Shown here: positions 21,978-32,680 of the stretch, in pieces
Position numbering within the stretch: the stretch's first letter is position 1
Layout of the letters: the number at the start of each line of letters is the position of its first letter
Assembly: GCA_021234155.1 (NCBI GenBank)
Contig: JAJEKV010000290.1
Coordinates: forward strand, 337,248-401,247
Direction: 5' to 3'
Length of the DNA stretch: 64,000 nucleotides
Source of the DNA: Isoetes taiwanensis
Lineage: Eukaryota; Streptophyta; Lycopodiopsida; Isoetales; Isoetaceae
Notes under the pieces: generated by a model
What the model was told of the DNA's origin: nothing
What the model saw: the letters and a program-made list of their open reading frames with translations, nothing else
Database searches by the model: none
Position numbers and translations under genes: made by a program

Positions 21978-22671
21978 GGCCACTTGGCGGAATATTATCT
22001 TTTTTTTTCCGGTAGTTTTTTTTTACCTTCTTTTCTCCTCGGCGATATGAGCTCCGGAGTTTCAGCGATGGCGCTTACGCCGAACCGTCGAGGCGCTTTG
22101 ACGATCCGACCATTTTTGAGTTTTTGCATCCGCTTCCCATCGGCCGACCTTTTTCTCGGTGCCGAGCTTGTTTTTGAAGATCAAGTGTTGTTTTCTTTCT
22201 TACAGGCAAGTTTTCGGCTAGGGAAGCTTCTGGTTTATGTTATTGCTTTGCTATTTGCTTGTTACTAACAAATTTTTATGTTTCTTGTAGGAGATTGTGA
22301 AGTATTATTACCGAAAGTGTCGACTTTCTTGCTTGATTTGTCGACTTTCTGGTATCTTTGGTCGAGTTTCTGCCGTCATTGGTGGAGTTTATGCCTCTGT
22401 TGCAAGGTTGCAGTAGGTTGCAGTTCTGGATTTCGTCATGGATCGTTTCCTAGGTTGGAGTTCGTCTAAATTTTAAGCTGGAGGTTTCCTAGGTTGGAGT
22501 GCTTGGAGCTACAGTAAACCTGTGCGTTTGTGTAAGGTAATATTTTTATGTTTTTGCATGCATATGTGTTTTTTAAGTTGCATGTATGTTCTGTGACCTG
22601 CATGCAGTAGATTAACAGATCTAATATGTTATTACAGGAGCTAATGGCGATGGAGGAAGCCACCTGGGTGG

Positions 22672-24921
22672 TTGTTAATTTGTCTTTGTTTTAGAGTAGC
22701 CCTTGCTTATGCTGCTGTAAGTATCAGTCCTTCCTTTTCCTTGGATTTGGGGCCTGAGATGAACATTCTGGATGACAATATGCTTGAGGATGAGACGGTT
22801 GCTGCGGAGAGGTTAATTCAGAGTACGAAAGCTTCAGAGGTGGAGAGTTTGTTGAAGGATTTGGAGAATGAGCCATGGTTTCATCAGGAGTTTATTGAGC
22901 CCCCAGTTGAAGGGAAAGGAAAGTCGAAAGAGTTTGCTGACTTAGATGAGCAGATGTTGGGGGAAGTGGACAAGGGTGGAAAAGACAGGTCACAGAAGCA
23001 AACCAAATGGGCTAGGAGGAAATTTGATGCATGGAGATTCTTTGTGAAGGATGATCCTAAGATTACTGTTCACCCGTCTGTACCAATTGAAGAAATACCA
23101 CATTTAGAACTGAATGAGATGGTGGTTAGGTTTCTGTTGCAAGTGAGGAAGAAAGACGGATCGATGTTTCCTTCTGGCAGGTAAATGACTTTTAATTTAT
23201 GCTTTTGTTTTTTTTTTTTCTGTTGAAACTTATGCATAGTTTATATGTGCTGGTTGCAGTTTAAATTGTCTTCTGAAAGCGATTGGTAGGATTGTTCGTA
23301 AGCGACAGGAATCGAAAATGGCTACCACTGGTATTAGAGTAGAGGCATTTAATATCATGAGGGATCCTTTGTTTGTTAGAGCTAGGTTGGCATTTGTTGC
23401 TGCATCCGATCAATCTAGGAAGGCTGGTGTTGGAGTTTCACGGAAGAAGGCATCTACAATCCCTTATAACTCAGAGAAGGATCTTCTTGCTGACTTAGAT
23501 TATTGCATTAGTACACCAAAGGGTGTACAAAAGAGGCTGTGCTTTTACCTTTGCTCTAGGTTCGCGATCAGGGGCGCTGGTGAGTTATATGAAGTGAAGG
23601 ATGTAGACTTGTCTCTGGAGTCTGATGGGAAGAATGAATATCTAGTTTATAATGAGAGGATAAGCAAGATTTGGGGAACTTCAGTGACGAAGTATGATCC
23701 AAGCCACTTTTCGACCTGCAATCTGGAGTTACGAAGATGATTTTGTTTTGACATATAAACAGCTTGTTCGTCATCTGCCACCAAAGGAGAATTCTGCGCC
23801 AAGGCCACTGTTCTTGTAGGCTATTTCAAATTATCGGCCAGATGTAAGTTTTTTTTTGTTAGTTTGTTTTTTGTATTCTTTCTTTGCTCATTTCTTTATT
23901 TTGTTATAGGCATGGTTTTCGAAAGGCCGTGTTGGCCAGAATAATATTTCAAAGTGGATAAAAGCTATGGGGCAGTTTATTTCTGTTGATATCTGCAACA
24001 AGAGTGGCCGGGTGTCTTCTGTCACATGCATGTCTATGGCAAGTGTTCCAGCAGAAATAGGGAAACTTATCACGGGTTATAGGAACACTGAGTCATATGA
24101 AAAGTAAGTTTGTTTTTTATTTTATTTATTTCTGTTGTTTATTGCATTTATTTCTGTTGTTTATATGATCGTAGCAAAGACATTCAGGTTAACGCTGCTA
24201 TGAGCATCAGCGCAAAACCATATGATGATGATGGTAATCTTAGACTTTATCCAAATGTTCTTAGTGAAATGATCAAGGCAAGCCAAAACAATATGCTGGA
24301 TAGTCATTCGTCGAAGGCCCTGTCTGCAGGTATGTTGTCGTTTTTTTGTTGCATTGTTTAGTTTTTTTTTTTTCTCTATTTTCTTTATATTAAGAATTTC
24401 AAGCATTTGCAGGTGGTTCTGAGGGGGCTGGTGGACATCATGTGGATGATAAACCACCTCCAATTGAATCTGTCAGAGTTGATAGCAGATTGGACATAGC
24501 AGTTAAACATGATAGCAGTGCTGTTGTAGGTGCTGATACCGTTGTGGCAGCGAGCACTAATGTTATGGCAGGAACTAATAGTGCTTTGGTTAATCCGAGT
24601 TCTGATGAAGACGATAAGGATCTTATAGATTCTTGGGCATTCGATGATTTTGTGAAGGCCAATCCAAATCTCCTCAAATATTTTCCTCCAAATATCTCTG
24701 TGAAGAACGTCGGTAAGGTTTTTATATTGTTTTTTCTATTTTAGTTTTAAGTTTTCATTTCTAGATTTTTGTCTGATTGTTTTATTCTTGTAGGTGGTCA
24801 TTCCTTTGTGGGAGCAACATTTAATAACTGTACCTTTGTTCTACCTGATTCAAGTGGCGCAGTGAACTTCATGGAGATAGTAGCAAGTGATAAGACTTTG
24901 ATCACTATCAGTTTTTTGTAA
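22672..24921 (+). CDS. Crypton-type tyrosine recombinase-like (DUF3504) gene, six exons, two lesions
   Basis: Predicted exons: 22672-23180, 23260-~23833, 23910-24104, 24175-24329, 24413-24712, 24794-24921; later introns are GT...AG with consistent phase. The start could also be ATG 22759. Exon 1 gives WRFFVKDDP and LNEMVVRFLLQVRKKDGS, the FxxWR...L...F..EVRKxDGS block of DUF3504 recombinases. Exon 2 continues LNCLLKAIGRIVRKR and has the first active-site arginine region (FAIRGAGELYEVKDVDL...YLVYNERISK). Exon 3 reads NKSGRVSSVTCMSMASVPAEIGKLITGYRNTESYE, matching NHSGRKT...AGVP...GHRN...Y with both histidines replaced (K, Y). The C-terminus ends NNCTFVLPDSSG. Exon 2 carries a one-base frameshift near 23,733 and an in-frame TAG at 23,818. 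Probably a recently decayed or catalytically altered mobile recombinase. Confidence 0.75.
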
Positions 24922-25120
24922 TCAGTGATGAATTTTGTAAGCAGTGATGGAATCAGTGATGAATTTTTGTAATCACTTTTTGTAATCACTTTTTGAATTA
25001 TCACTATCAGATTTTATGATCTGTTGAATGATCACTATCAGATTTTGTAATGATGGATTTTATGATCCCTGAGTCATTGATTTTGTAATGTCTTGTTTTA
25101 TTGTTTTGTAATCTGTTGTT
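24900..25120 (+). repeat. degenerate tandem repeat around the recombinase stop and 3' UTR
   Basis: Imperfect repeats of units such as AATCAGTGATGAATTTTTGTAATCACT and ATCACTATCAGATTTT begin within the last codons and continue about 200 bases downstream. They include several short complementary ATCAC/GTGAT pairs that could fold. Immediately after them come GC-rich sequence and the right 21-bp inverted repeat. Confidence 0.65.
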
Positions 25121-25207
25121 AATTTAATTGTGGCGGTGCTGTAAGCGGCGCCGCCAAAAACCTACAGCCCAAAAAATACCCGTTTTAAACAATCAAGGAA
25201 AAATCCA

Positions 25208-25228
25208 GGAATTTTGGCTCCCTGGTGG
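25208..25228. repeat. 21-bp inverted repeat, right copy (Crypton-like locus)
   Basis: GGAATTTTGGCTCCCTGGTGG, the exact reverse complement of 21957-21977. Canonical Cryptons lack terminal inverted repeats, so these may be recombination-site-like or subterminal sequences, or may belong to an enclosing element. No flanking target duplication was seen. Confidence 0.85.
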
Positions 25229-25895
25229 TTTACGATTTAAGAAGGCATCAACACCAAAACATATATCTTCTTTTTTAAAATGGGAAGGCTTGAAATTTGT
25301 GTACTGGAACATCGCTAGGCAAACGCACGCGACGTTCCCTCTCGTTTGTATTTCGCTATTGCGGGACTAAGTTGCCCGCAGATAAATGCCAATTTAACTC
25401 CCGAGCTCTCCACCTTCCAACAATTTCGATGCAAATCCTCATTTTACTTTCCTCCCTGCTTGCCCTACGATTTTGACGCCACGAAGTTTTTTTCACTGCA
25501 CAATTTGGCGCCTTAGGATTTCTTGAGTGGGTCCCTTGTCCGGATGCATTTTGCTTGAGTTGAATGGTAAAACCCTGGAAGAATGGAAATGCATACTTGC
25601 TAAGCTTAAAACTAATGCAAATGGTTGCTTTACAGGATTAAAGCTTCTGGACGATTTCAAGATCACCTAGACTCGAAGAAATCTTCTCATTTTCAAGCTT
25701 CTCAAGGTTTTTCTTTGTTTTTTTTGCTTTCTTGAGGATCTTCTTTTGCCATCGGGCCTATTTATATTTATTCTTCGATTTTTAACAGATAAATGCAACA
25801 GGTTTTTCTTTGGGTGCCGTTATCAGATATGGAGGGACAGAAGCGGACCAGTTATCCACTATGGAAAAGGCTATTCTGCATATTTTGTACAGTAG

Positions 25896-26181
25896 GCTGA
25901 AGATGTGGCCAAACAACTTATTGACTACGGTTTCCACGCTTCTACAATGTCTTGACCTGTTCTAGGCACAATGATGGTTCAGCCTAAAGTGAAAGCAAGG
26001 TGCATTCCTACCATTGAATATCCATGTCTAAATTTGCTCTATGATGACAAGTAATTTCTTTTATTCGTTTCAGGCTGAGCTAGACTGCTTATGTGAATCC
26101 ACTATCTCTATAGGAGGAGAGATGCATGAAATAGAGGATGGCATTTCAAACTATAACGTTAATCTTTTGAAGGCGATGCAG
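25896..26181 (+). pseudogene. glycine decarboxylase P-protein (GLDC) C-terminal relic
   Basis: Exon a (25896-25999) follows an acceptor TAG and reads AEDVAKQLIDYGFHASTMS-stop-PVLGTMM, matching the P-protein block [26 protein letters not shown]. The tryptophan codon is now TGA, and about four bases are lost in the following PTESESK block. An intron (26000-26073) separates it from exon b (26074-26181), AELDCLCESTISIGGEMHEIEDG...NVNLLKAM, matching AELDRFCDALISIREEI...NNVLKGAP. Retention of the intron at the family position shows DNA-level duplication rather than retroposition. The intact enzyme is the PLP-dependent subunit of the mitochondrial glycine cleavage system in photorespiration. Only these two exons were found. 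Confidence 0.75.
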
Positions 26182-26916
26182 GTATAAAATCAGTTTATTG
26201 TAAAGAGGAAACAAACTTCGACTAATAACTCAAATGTCTGATTGCTTCTCTGCCTCATTGTCCTTTGGGCTTTGTGGTTTAGGTTCCAATACCATAAAGT
26301 TTTCACATGAACATTGGCCAGTATAATACTTTTGGATGTTTTATCCACATTCAAGCCATAGGACTGAACTGGCTTCAGAAAAATACATTCAGCAAAGGTT
26401 GACTGCTTTTGTGAAGAATACTCTTCTTGGACCTAAAGGGAAACGAGGAAGGTGAATTTTCTTCCGATTTGCAAACTGACTTTGCATGTTGCAAAACCAA
26501 TGGTGAGCAATCAAGTGTAGGCGTAAAAGAGGAAATCTTTGTTAGGGTTTTGTTGGAGGTCAAGGTCTTGAACACCTATGTACTTTTATTAGATTGTTTG
26601 ATGACTTGCACATTTAGGAGCATTTACTTTCTATTGCATTCCCATGCTTCCATAAAATTGTTTGGGTTATTTCTCATTTAGACATGCAATTGCATTTTGC
26701 TTAGCAGGTCGTTCCTAATCAATAGGTTGCAGTTTGCAAGTTGTAGTTGCATTGCTTGCATCTATCTCAATTGTTGACAAATTTATGATGAACAATGCAT
26801 GCTTTGTTCTTATTTCTAATTCAATTTTGTGCTTTTCCTTGCAGCCGGTTTTATAATCACAGATTTGGAGAGGTGCCAAATATTATTTCTTTTCAAAGAG
26901 GAAGGACCATCCACAA
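26182..26916. other. non-coding flank between the GLDC relic and the LTR
   Basis: AT-rich, with short open frames but no recognisable domain. It may be decayed P-protein introns and exons. Confidence 0.3.
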
Positions 26917-28505
26917 TGTGACGTTCCACATATTTATACGCATATTTAAGTATAAATACATGACACGTCACTATGAATAATTAATGGCACATTAATTATT
27001 CATAAGCTAAGGTTAGCTATGTTAATAATTAAATTATAAAGGTGGAAACCTAACCCAAAACCCTAATTCGAATTTAGATATTAAAAAGGGCTAAAATACC
27101 AAATTAGTTAATTAGTGACATGCCACTTGGCCCAAATCGATTGGGCAAGGCAGGGTTTCCATTTTGGGCACCCAAATTAGGGCTTTTGTGCCCCAATTCG
27201 AATTAGGAGCAATTGGAGATGGGGGAGGAGGAGCAGCAGCCAGGCACCCTTCAGCAGATCGAGATGGAGCCATCCCAAGCCCGATTCGACGGTTAGTCTG
27301 TATCTTAGTTGTGTTATTTGTAGGGTAGCGCCCCTGTTGGGCACTTGTTGTGTGTATTTCTTCTGTTTCTCTGTGTTCTCTATGCTTTACCTCTAGGAAC
27401 TAACCCTTGATTGCAAAGGTGAGTTCTCCTTATCTCTGATTCTGTACTTGCTCTTAAATGATGGATTGATAGTTCTTTGCATAGTATTACTCTTGAAATG
27501 GGGATTACGGGGGTAGAGATCTCTCGAGCCCATGAATTGTAGTATGCTCCTAGGTGGATCCCCTCAGATTTCCCATTATATGCGGCTGTCAGGTACAAGA
27601 GACCACGGGTCAGACGCTTATGGTCCGGGCTTAGCACCGCAGAAGGGACACAAGTGGTGAAGTGGGGTGGGGTCTTGCACGAACATAAAGGCTCCCTGAG
27701 ACTCCTACAGTGGGCTAGGCACGATCGATAGCCCGGCCACGAGAGGGCGGGTATGGGTCCGACACTCCCTAGGTGTAGAGGTGTGATCCGTATGGAGCAT
27801 CTTGCACTTTGAGTAGATTTAGGGTGAGTAAATCCGCACGGATGCGGATGGGGGGAGCGCGATGCGCACGTATTCTCTAGCTCATCCATGGAACCACTGC
27901 GGATCCCGGAAGGGGACGCTTCCCCGACCCGCCTCATCGGACCGGGCGCCATGAACCCCGGAGTAGGCTCAAAGGGTGATACCTTGAGTCTCTGCGTCTT
28001 CGGGAAGGCTATAGCGAAGCCATAGCGTGGATCGACCCATCTGCAAAGTGTGCACAGGAGGGGCGGATGGAGTGGACAACCCTGGCCGATGTTCTATACC
28101 AGCCAACGCCATGCCAAGATTCGGTCTGCTGATCTCTTGAGACCTAGCCGTCAGTCGATCCTCACTGGAGTCTGAGCCGGGGTAGAACCTGGGGTTTGGG
28201 GTGTTTTCCTTAGGATTAGATGCATATTCTTTGCCGTTAGTACTTGGATAGATGTGCCACCCTTCGTGGTGGATATTTATATATGATTTATGCTGTGTGC
28301 TAACATGTATTCACGCTTCCGCAACTTAGGAGTCCCATTGAAGGCGTGGGCCGAATGACACCTCCGTGTCCTTCACCCGGGCATCTCTCTACGGATGGTC
28401 CGAGTTAGACGGAGGGCCCTGCTCATGGTGAGCTGATTGCCATGGGAGGGGGAAGTCCCTATATGTATACGTCCGGAGCGCCGTATATATTCAGGGAGTG
28501 TCACA
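26917..28505 (+). repeat. long LTR (TGTGAC...GTCACA) of a retrotransposon
   Basis: A 1,589-bp segment beginning TGTGACG and ending GTGTCACA, so the termini form the short inverted repeat TGTGAC/GTCACA, followed one base later by a primer-binding site. The interior is AT-rich at first and GC-rich from about 27,500. No second copy of this LTR is present downstream in the window, so the element is truncated or its other end was replaced. Confidence 0.65.
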
Positions 28506-28506
28506 G

Positions 28507-28520
28507 TGGTATCAGAGCCA
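28507..28520 (+). promoter_or_regulatory. primer-binding site complementary to initiator Met tRNA
   Basis: TGGTATCAGAGCCA is the standard plant LTR-retrotransposon primer site complementary to the 3' end of initiator tRNA-Met. Its position just inside the LTR end confirms the plus orientation of this element. Confidence 0.88.
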
Positions 28521-28880
28521 TGATTTTGGTTGACCAGAATCATAGCACTGACCAAATCTTTAACTCGTTAGTTCGGTAGTTAGGTGGGAGCTTAAGCTAG
28601 TATGAAGGTTTAGCTCTTTGATGTTTGGTTTTGTGTTAGGTTGATGTAGTAGATTGTAAGTTTTAAGAGGTTTAGGGCAACTGGAGGACCCAAGTTTGGA
28701 GGGGCTATAACTTTTTGTAGGTAGTTCAGATGAAGGCGAAAGTGGTTCTAATGGATCGGTACCCAAATACCCTAGGAGGGTCATTAACAGGCGGAAAGGA
28801 GTCAAGGAGGGGCCCGAAAGTCAACTCGGGCGCTGCTTGCTTTTTATCGACTTGGCCGTGTAGAAACGCCAGATAATGTA
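28521..28880 (+). mobile_element. leader remnant of the truncated LTR retrotransposon
   Basis: About 350 bases following the primer-binding site lack any gag-like coding sequence and lead into unrelated sequence with SINE heads, so the gag/pol body is missing. The exact break point cannot be seen. Confidence 0.4.
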
Positions 28881-28966
28881 ATCTTTGTCGGCCGACCCAT
28901 AAAACGCAGCGTATTTCCGCCGTATAAAAATTTTAATATTTTTTTATATACATATTTTTCTGGCAC

Positions 28967-29040
28967 CTCGACCCAGATTTGAACCCATGACCTCTCAACT
29001 CCAAGCCTAGGTGCTTACCACCACACTAAGCTCTCTTGAG
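28967..29040 (-). mobile_element. tRNA-derived SINE head
   Basis: On the minus strand an A-box-like CTTAGTGTGGTGGTAAG (complement of 29,013-29,029) is followed about 40 bases later by a B-box-like GGTTCAAATCTGG (complement of 28,973-28,985). This is the internal RNA polymerase III promoter spacing. It does not fold as a complete tRNA by eye. The body continues leftward into AT-rich sequence. Confidence 0.5.
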
Positions 29041-29112
29041 TGTAATATATACATTTCACATCTATGATACTTTGTTTTCTTTGCATAGCAACTTTTATAT
29101 AAAAGTGTACTA

Positions 29113-29175
29113 CGCAAGACTTGAACCCTTGACCTCCGAGCACACAGCCAAACCCTTTACCAACACGGTAAGCCT
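29113..29175 (-). mobile_element. second tRNA-derived SINE head
   Basis: On the minus strand GGCTTACCGTGTTGGTAAAGGG (A-box-like, complement of 29,153-29,174) is followed by GGTTCAAGTCTTG (B-box-like, complement of 29,115-29,127). Its body would run left into the neighbouring SINE head, suggesting one copy beside or nested in the other. Confidence 0.45.
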
Positions 29176-30289
29176 TCTTTTAGTGATAACAATAGTCTCG
29201 TTTTATACTTAACCAATAGTATCCCTGGTTCTCTAGAAAGACTCCTGTCTACCATCGCTCTTCTCTAAACCAACGCTGTGGTGGCAACAACTCCGCCGGA
29301 CTTGTGCAACCATGGTGAGCTAGAAATCACTTAGGAGTTATTACCATCATTACTTTAATGTCTCTCCAACCATATCGACATATCGTTCACGCCGAAAGGC
29401 GATGGAAGGAAATTCCTGAGTAAGATAGAAACTTCCAAGTTGGATTCTAATCCACTATTCACCGGGATATTCTTTAGGCGATGATAATAATGTCCGTTAT
29501 CGACGCGTTCCTAGACCTATAGCTTTAAATATTTTTTTCCTTTGGTAAATGCCTTGATAACAAAATTTCTTCGAGCCTTGCCATGATTCAATCTATACTA
29601 CATCCATATGCTTTATACTAGACCTTATTCAACGTTATATATTAAGGGTTAAGAAATATCTTATAGACATAATTACAATTAACGTTGTTTCTCTCTAGTG
29701 TCTACGCCTTGACTCGTTTCATTTCCTAGAGAAGGGATCTTTCTTCGCCCAACCAACTAGGGACTGCCATGCAAAGACCCCCTACGGACCATGGGTTTGG
29801 ATTCCTTTGATCCTATCACCCCTTCAATACTTCTTTTCAATCGTCAGTGTTCTTCTTATGGACCACTTCCCCGGATCGCGATACATACTCAGAATATCGT
29901 AGTAAGTGCTTGTGTTAGAACCCCCACAACAATGTCAGCACTTTATTCTAATTAATCCCGGGTACAAACTCTAGTATTATTTTGTGCCAAACCTCACCGC
30001 CTATAGGGCTGTGATTAATTATCTGCGCCACGCATCTGTCAGATTGACAACAGCCTACCCTCTTTTGGGGTTCTTCCACCGTAAGGGTCAAGTGGCATCC
30101 AACCATTGTTGGCTAAAAACCTCCTTCTAGGGTATCTAGATATGGTTGGGGCAAAGTATTTCCAACCATTCCTTTAGTGCCCAAATGGCGTTAAGTTCCA
30201 CAAATGAACTTACATATTCCAAGGGGTTATGTGAATATCCCAAAGGACAATACCACCCAAAGACCCCTCAAGATAGGCCTCCTCTATTC
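29176..30289. other. unrecognised non-coding sequence
   Basis: No gene or repeat family recognised; many short interrupted frames. Confidence 0.35.
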
Positions 30290-30405
30290 AGAGATCTTGT
30301 GTTCAAGTTTCTGGGGGTCCGTCATATGTCCTCATGGATGCTGCCAATGTGGCATGACGTATAAATGCTCTCTACCTGTCTATCTATTTATTAAAAATGT
30401 CCTTG
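30146..30405 (+). mobile_element. LINE 3' end with CTAT-like tail
   Basis: A short coding remnant ends in MLPMWHDV and is followed by CATGACGTATAAATGCTCTCTACCTGTCTATCTATTTATT. The phrase CCAATGTGGCATGACGTA and the following (CTAT)-like tail match the minus-strand copy at 4115-4270. It is a 5'-truncated member of the same non-LTR family. Confidence 0.5.
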
Positions 30406-30689
30406 GTGAATTCAATTCACCATCTTGTCTTAGTGTCAATGGTAGGAATTTCAGCAGGGCCAGAGTCAACAGAGACAGTCAGTAAAAGATTATAGTTCTT
30501 GATATAGTTATCAACAATACTCTAGAAATAGGAATCCCCCATCCACATGTTATTAAAGATCAGCCTGAGATAATTGGTCCTTGCTATTAGGTTCAACAAG
30601 TTACCATATGCATTCTATGAGTGTAGAATAGTTCCTGATATCTGCTAAAACCATCTCGCAGTGAACAATTGGTGCTTTATATTGATGAA

Positions 30690-31140
30690 TCGGAATATAT
30701 AATTCATCTGCAAAATTTTCCTGGAGAAGATATGATCATTTCACTGACTGGCAAGTGATCCAAATAAATACACTGACGTTGCCATCTCTTACCAGCATAT
30801 AAATCCTCTTTAAGCCTACTTTCATCTATGTTTAGCCTCATCTTATCGTATCCTTTACAAGCTTTAATGTACCCTATACAAACGTGAAGTTTTGGGCCCA
30901 CAGTCATTCTTTAGCTATTCATTCCAACTCGCATCATTTCTTCTTCAGCAAGTTTAAGAACTCCATAAGGCAAGGAAATTCATGTAACATAATCGAGTTT
31001 AGGAAGGAAACCAAGAATACTTGGGCCCTTTGAGACATTATCCCAAATGGAAATCAAATCGGAAGAAGAATTCATGGAAGCTTTGCTGAGGTCAAAGTTA
31101 GAGAAATTTCCGAATGGGTTGAAGGTCAGAGTTTCTTACT
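30690..31140 (-). pseudogene. unknown protein-coding relic
   Basis: On the minus strand, frames broken by a few stops read ASMNSSSDLISIWDNVSKGPS, GVLKLAEEEMMRVGMNS and then MTVGPKLHVCIGYIKACKGY...RLNIDESRLKEDLYAGKRWQRQCIYLDHLP. Composition is protein-like but no family is recognised. It may be the ORF1 of a non-LTR element, given the LINE end close by. Confidence 0.3.
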
Positions 31141-31399
31141 AATATTTTGGAGCAATGACAGAAGATCAGACTGATCGACTTCTGACAAAGCACAAAAATT
31201 GTGATGGAAGGGCAAATTTTTAGATTTTAACTTCGAAAAAATTGGCATTGTTCTTGAAATAATAAAGGAATTGCGAAAAGAAAGGGAAAGAAGGGCAAAA
31301 CAGATGATAATGAACTCAAAATAGAGATCAAGAAAGTGATTCAGAGTTCTTCAAATTAACAATCCACAGAGTTGACTTCTATTGACCTTACTTGAGCAA

Positions 31400-32680
31400 G
31401 GATTGAGCATGCATCTTCTATGAACTATCTATCTCCCATTTGTATTAAAATATTATCAAAAACTTTTAATTCCAGAAAATAATATTGATTTATCTCATGG
31501 CAATTTTTTGGAAATGGGAAAAGTATTGTGGTTCGAAGTAATTGTGTTATTTCTTGGAATTAAACCATATAGAATGATCGCCTTAAGTGATCTGGAGGTT
31601 TTAAAAGTTTAAATCTTGTAGTTGAGTACATTCTAGACTTTGCTGGTTCGAGTAACGAGGGAATTACACCTAGAATTGACTAATTGCGCCATGTTGTCAG
31701 AGTTTATGATCCAGCATGCATTTCTTTTTAGTACTCCATAGCCTATATTTGGCAGCCATTCTTTAGAAAATGTCTGGCCAAATTCTGATGAAATAATTTA
31801 AGACACCTGTATAGTGTTAGCTATTTCTATATATATTGTGTTGTGGGCATTTGTCAACTATCGATATTCTCTCTTGTGTTCTTTGTATGTAGCCATCAGG
31901 CATGGTAGATTGCTACTTTCCACCTGCATATCCCCCCATAACTTTTGTATTGGCATCATATGCACCATGTTGGCACTACATGCAATTAAATGTCCAACAC
32001 ATTTTGCATCACAAGATGCATCATATTGCCATCACATGCACTATATCGACCCCACTCTTAGAATAAAGTTAGAAAAATATACTTCAAAACATTGGTATAA
32101 TTAAAATGGGTATGCGTAACAAAAATGAAATTACAACTCACTCGTCATCAGATAAGACATCTGGTAAGCTATCAAGTATTTTTGCCTCGTCAGCAGGATC
32201 TAACCTAAAGGTATTTTATTTGTCCTTACCACGTTTTTTTGCTCTAATGGAACTCTGATGGCACAAATCTGTGTAGAGAACACTATACCCTTTGGATCAT
32301 TTCTGCACAACTCATATCCTACAATTGAATTTGGGAAAACATTGGCATTGGTAGAATAAAGAGGTCAATCGAACTTGTGTACTTCTGCAATGTGCATAGA
32401 CAGCAATTGATGGTTCAACCATGGTTAGCTCTCAGTTGTCAACATAAGCCTTATTCACACACCCCAGAGGGCAGAAAACAAAAATATAAGGAATGAAATT
32501 TTCACAGACATTCGGCCTTCAAAAGAAATTTCGCGGACATGCATGAGCTTATATGCTAGGAATTTTATAGCTAGCAAAATTTAATGCACAACAGTGTAGC
32601 AAAGACTAGCAGATCTGCTTCCTACTATGGTATAGCACGAAATGCCTAGCACGTTGCAACAAGTTTCTGTTACCAGAACT
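31400..32680. other. non-coding stretch, nothing recognised
   Basis: AT-rich sequence without recognisable genes. Around 31,940-32,050 there is a short run of similar ACATTTTGCATCACA/GCATCATATTG phrases, too irregular to call a repeat array. Confidence 0.35.

Noticed and set aside
22672-24921. DIRS-type retrotransposon
   Set aside because: Only the tyrosine recombinase is present; no RT, RNase H or methyltransferase-like domain is found nearby.
27380-27952. 190-codon minus-strand open frame inside the long LTR
   Set aside because: It lies antisense within a GC-rich LTR with no recognisable domain; likely chance.
26917-28505. Solo LTR
   Set aside because: A perfect primer-binding site follows and the flanks CACAA and GTGGT do not form a target duplication.
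28967-29175. Genuine tRNA genes on the minus strand
   Set aside because: A- and B-box-like sequences are present, but no acceptor or anticodon stem pairing is evident; SINE heads explain them better.
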